Both the position numbers and the translations under genes were made by a program. Below, piece by piece: positions 33,940 through 34,520 of a stretch of DNA of 34,520 nucleotides (position 1 is its first letter; every line of letters starts with the position of its first letter). The notes beneath the pieces were generated by a model. That model was given only the letters and a program-made list of their open reading frames with translations, was not told the DNA's origin and did not search any database. Source of the DNA: CAZMRF01 sp964568735 (GTDB taxonomy: Bacteria > Acidobacteriota > Polarisedimenticolia > JACPZX01). The stretch is taken from the NCBI GenBank assembly GCA_964568735.1, contig CAZMRF010000057.1, forward strand, positions 1-34,520, in the 5' to 3' direction.

Positions 33940-34520
33940 TCACGCCATGAGGTACCAGACGATCCCCGCCGCGCCCAGGAGGAAGAAGAGCGCGTAGTTC
34001 CTGACGACGCCCGTGTGGAAGAGCCTGAAGAGGTTCCCTGAGACCTCGGCCGCCGAGCCGGCGCCGTTGACCGCGCCATCCACTCCGTAGCCGTCCACGA
34101 GATTGAAGGCGCGGCAGAGCGCGTAGTAGGCCCTCAACACCGTGGCATCGTAGAGCTCGTCGATGCGGTACTTGTCGTGGAGGAGCCGGTAGAGGCCTCC
34201 GGCCGAGCGCGCGAGAGCATCGGCCTTCTCGCCACGCCCTCTGCGGTAGTAGCGCATGCCCACCAGGATGCCCATCACCGCGGCAACGACGGAGACGGCC
34301 ATCAGCCCGATCTCGAGCGCCATGCTCACGTGGTGGCCACCCGAGATGCCCTCGGCCCCGTGCACAGCGGCCTTCGGCATCACCGGCGCCAGCCAGTCTT
34401 CCAGCAAGTGGATCCCGGGGAGGCCGAGCAGCCCACCCGTCAGAGAGAGGAGGGCCAGCACGACGAGGACGTACTTCATGCTGGAGGGCACCTCGTGCAC
34501 GTGGCCCTCCACGTGCGCGT
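33940..34520 (-). CDS. nuoL: NADH-quinone oxidoreductase subunit L, C-terminal part (cut by the window edge)
   Basis: Last 192 or so residues of the distal antiporter-like subunit of complex I. The frame runs off the window end as AHVEGHVHEVPSSMKYVLVVLALLS, matching the HEsP motif before the last helices of NuoL. Then come the segment DKYRIDELYDATVLRAYYALCRAFNLVDGYGVDGAVNGAG, which corresponds to the lateral-helix connection, and the terminal HTGVVRNYALFFLLGAAG, the typical NuoL ending. These exclude NuoM. The stop lies 11 nt before nuoN. The 5' two-thirds of the gene is outside the window. Confidence 0.93.
   Translation of the reverse strand, partial: AHVEGHVHEVPSSMKYVLVVLALLSLTGGLLGLPGIHLLEDWLAPVMPKAAVHGAEGISGGHHVSMALEIGLMAVSVVAAVMGILVGMRYYRRGRGEKADALARSAGGLYRLLHDKYRIDELYDATVLRAYYALCRAFNLVDGYGVDGAVNGAGSAAEVSGNLFRLFHTGVVRNYALFFLLGAAGIVWYLMA

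Overview
The window is high-GC (about two-thirds G+C over most of its length), gene-dense bacterial chromosome. Several features point to a diderm with an elaborate envelope and exported proteins: an outer-membrane beta-barrel protein ending in aromatic Tyr-Thr-Phe, two Hanks-type Ser/Thr kinases with transmembrane and outer domains, membrane alkaline-phosphatase-superfamily enzymes, a DUF2723 membrane protein with TPRs, secreted repeat proteins and complex I genes. This set resembles Acidobacteriota (Thermoanaerobaculia/Polarisedimenticolia-like) or the Eisenbacteria-type phyla. That placement is inferred from gene content only. No rRNA, tRNA, CRISPR array, transposase or phage gene was recognised.

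Layout. (1) 1-4632, minus strand: a sulfatase-fold membrane protein followed by a zinc-ribbon Ser/Thr kinase fused to a polytopic membrane domain. (2) 4781-8250, plus strand: asparagine synthetase (asnB) and an outer-membrane transporter-like barrel. (3) 8308-13482: a second receptor-type kinase (minus), then a TM2-like membrane protein and an APC permease (plus). (4) 13439-14317: a two-domain SRPBCC protein (minus), followed by a strongly folded, cloverleaf-like inverted-repeat element at 14403-14558. (5) 14609-19354: two tandem secreted paralogues, each with seven FVVVW-type repeats (probable seven-bladed beta-propeller) and a shared C-terminal domain. The first also carries 16 thrombospondin-type-3 calcium-binding units. 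(6) 19430-24907: DUF2723 membrane protein and alkaline-phosphatase-superfamily lipoprotein (minus), divergent from a family-2 glycosyltransferase (plus). (7) 25073-31613: mostly small single-purpose genes in mixed orientation that look accessory. They are a beta-lactamase-fold serine hydrolase, a DUF4440-like lipoprotein, a MORN-like protein, a nitrilase-superfamily amidase, 3-methyladenine glycosylase I with a small membrane partner, a TolB-like propeller, and an ECF sigma factor with a small membrane protein. G+C looks lower here. (8) 31734-34520, minus strand: the rex redox repressor, nuoN and the 3' end of nuoL.

How the parts fit. nuoL-nuoN-rex couples the NADH-oxidising complex to an NADH/NAD+ sensor. 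nuoM is not between nuoL and nuoN, where it usually sits. The two kinases, both membrane-anchored with outer domains, probably pass envelope signals. The sulfatase-fold proteins, DUF2723 protein and glycosyltransferase suggest modification of envelope glycans or lipids. The most unusual items are the paired propeller/TSP3 secreted proteins, the cloverleaf element before them, and two genes (the DUF2723 gene and rex) with no ordinary start codon at the expected place, each with an in-frame CTG overlapping the previous gene's TGA.
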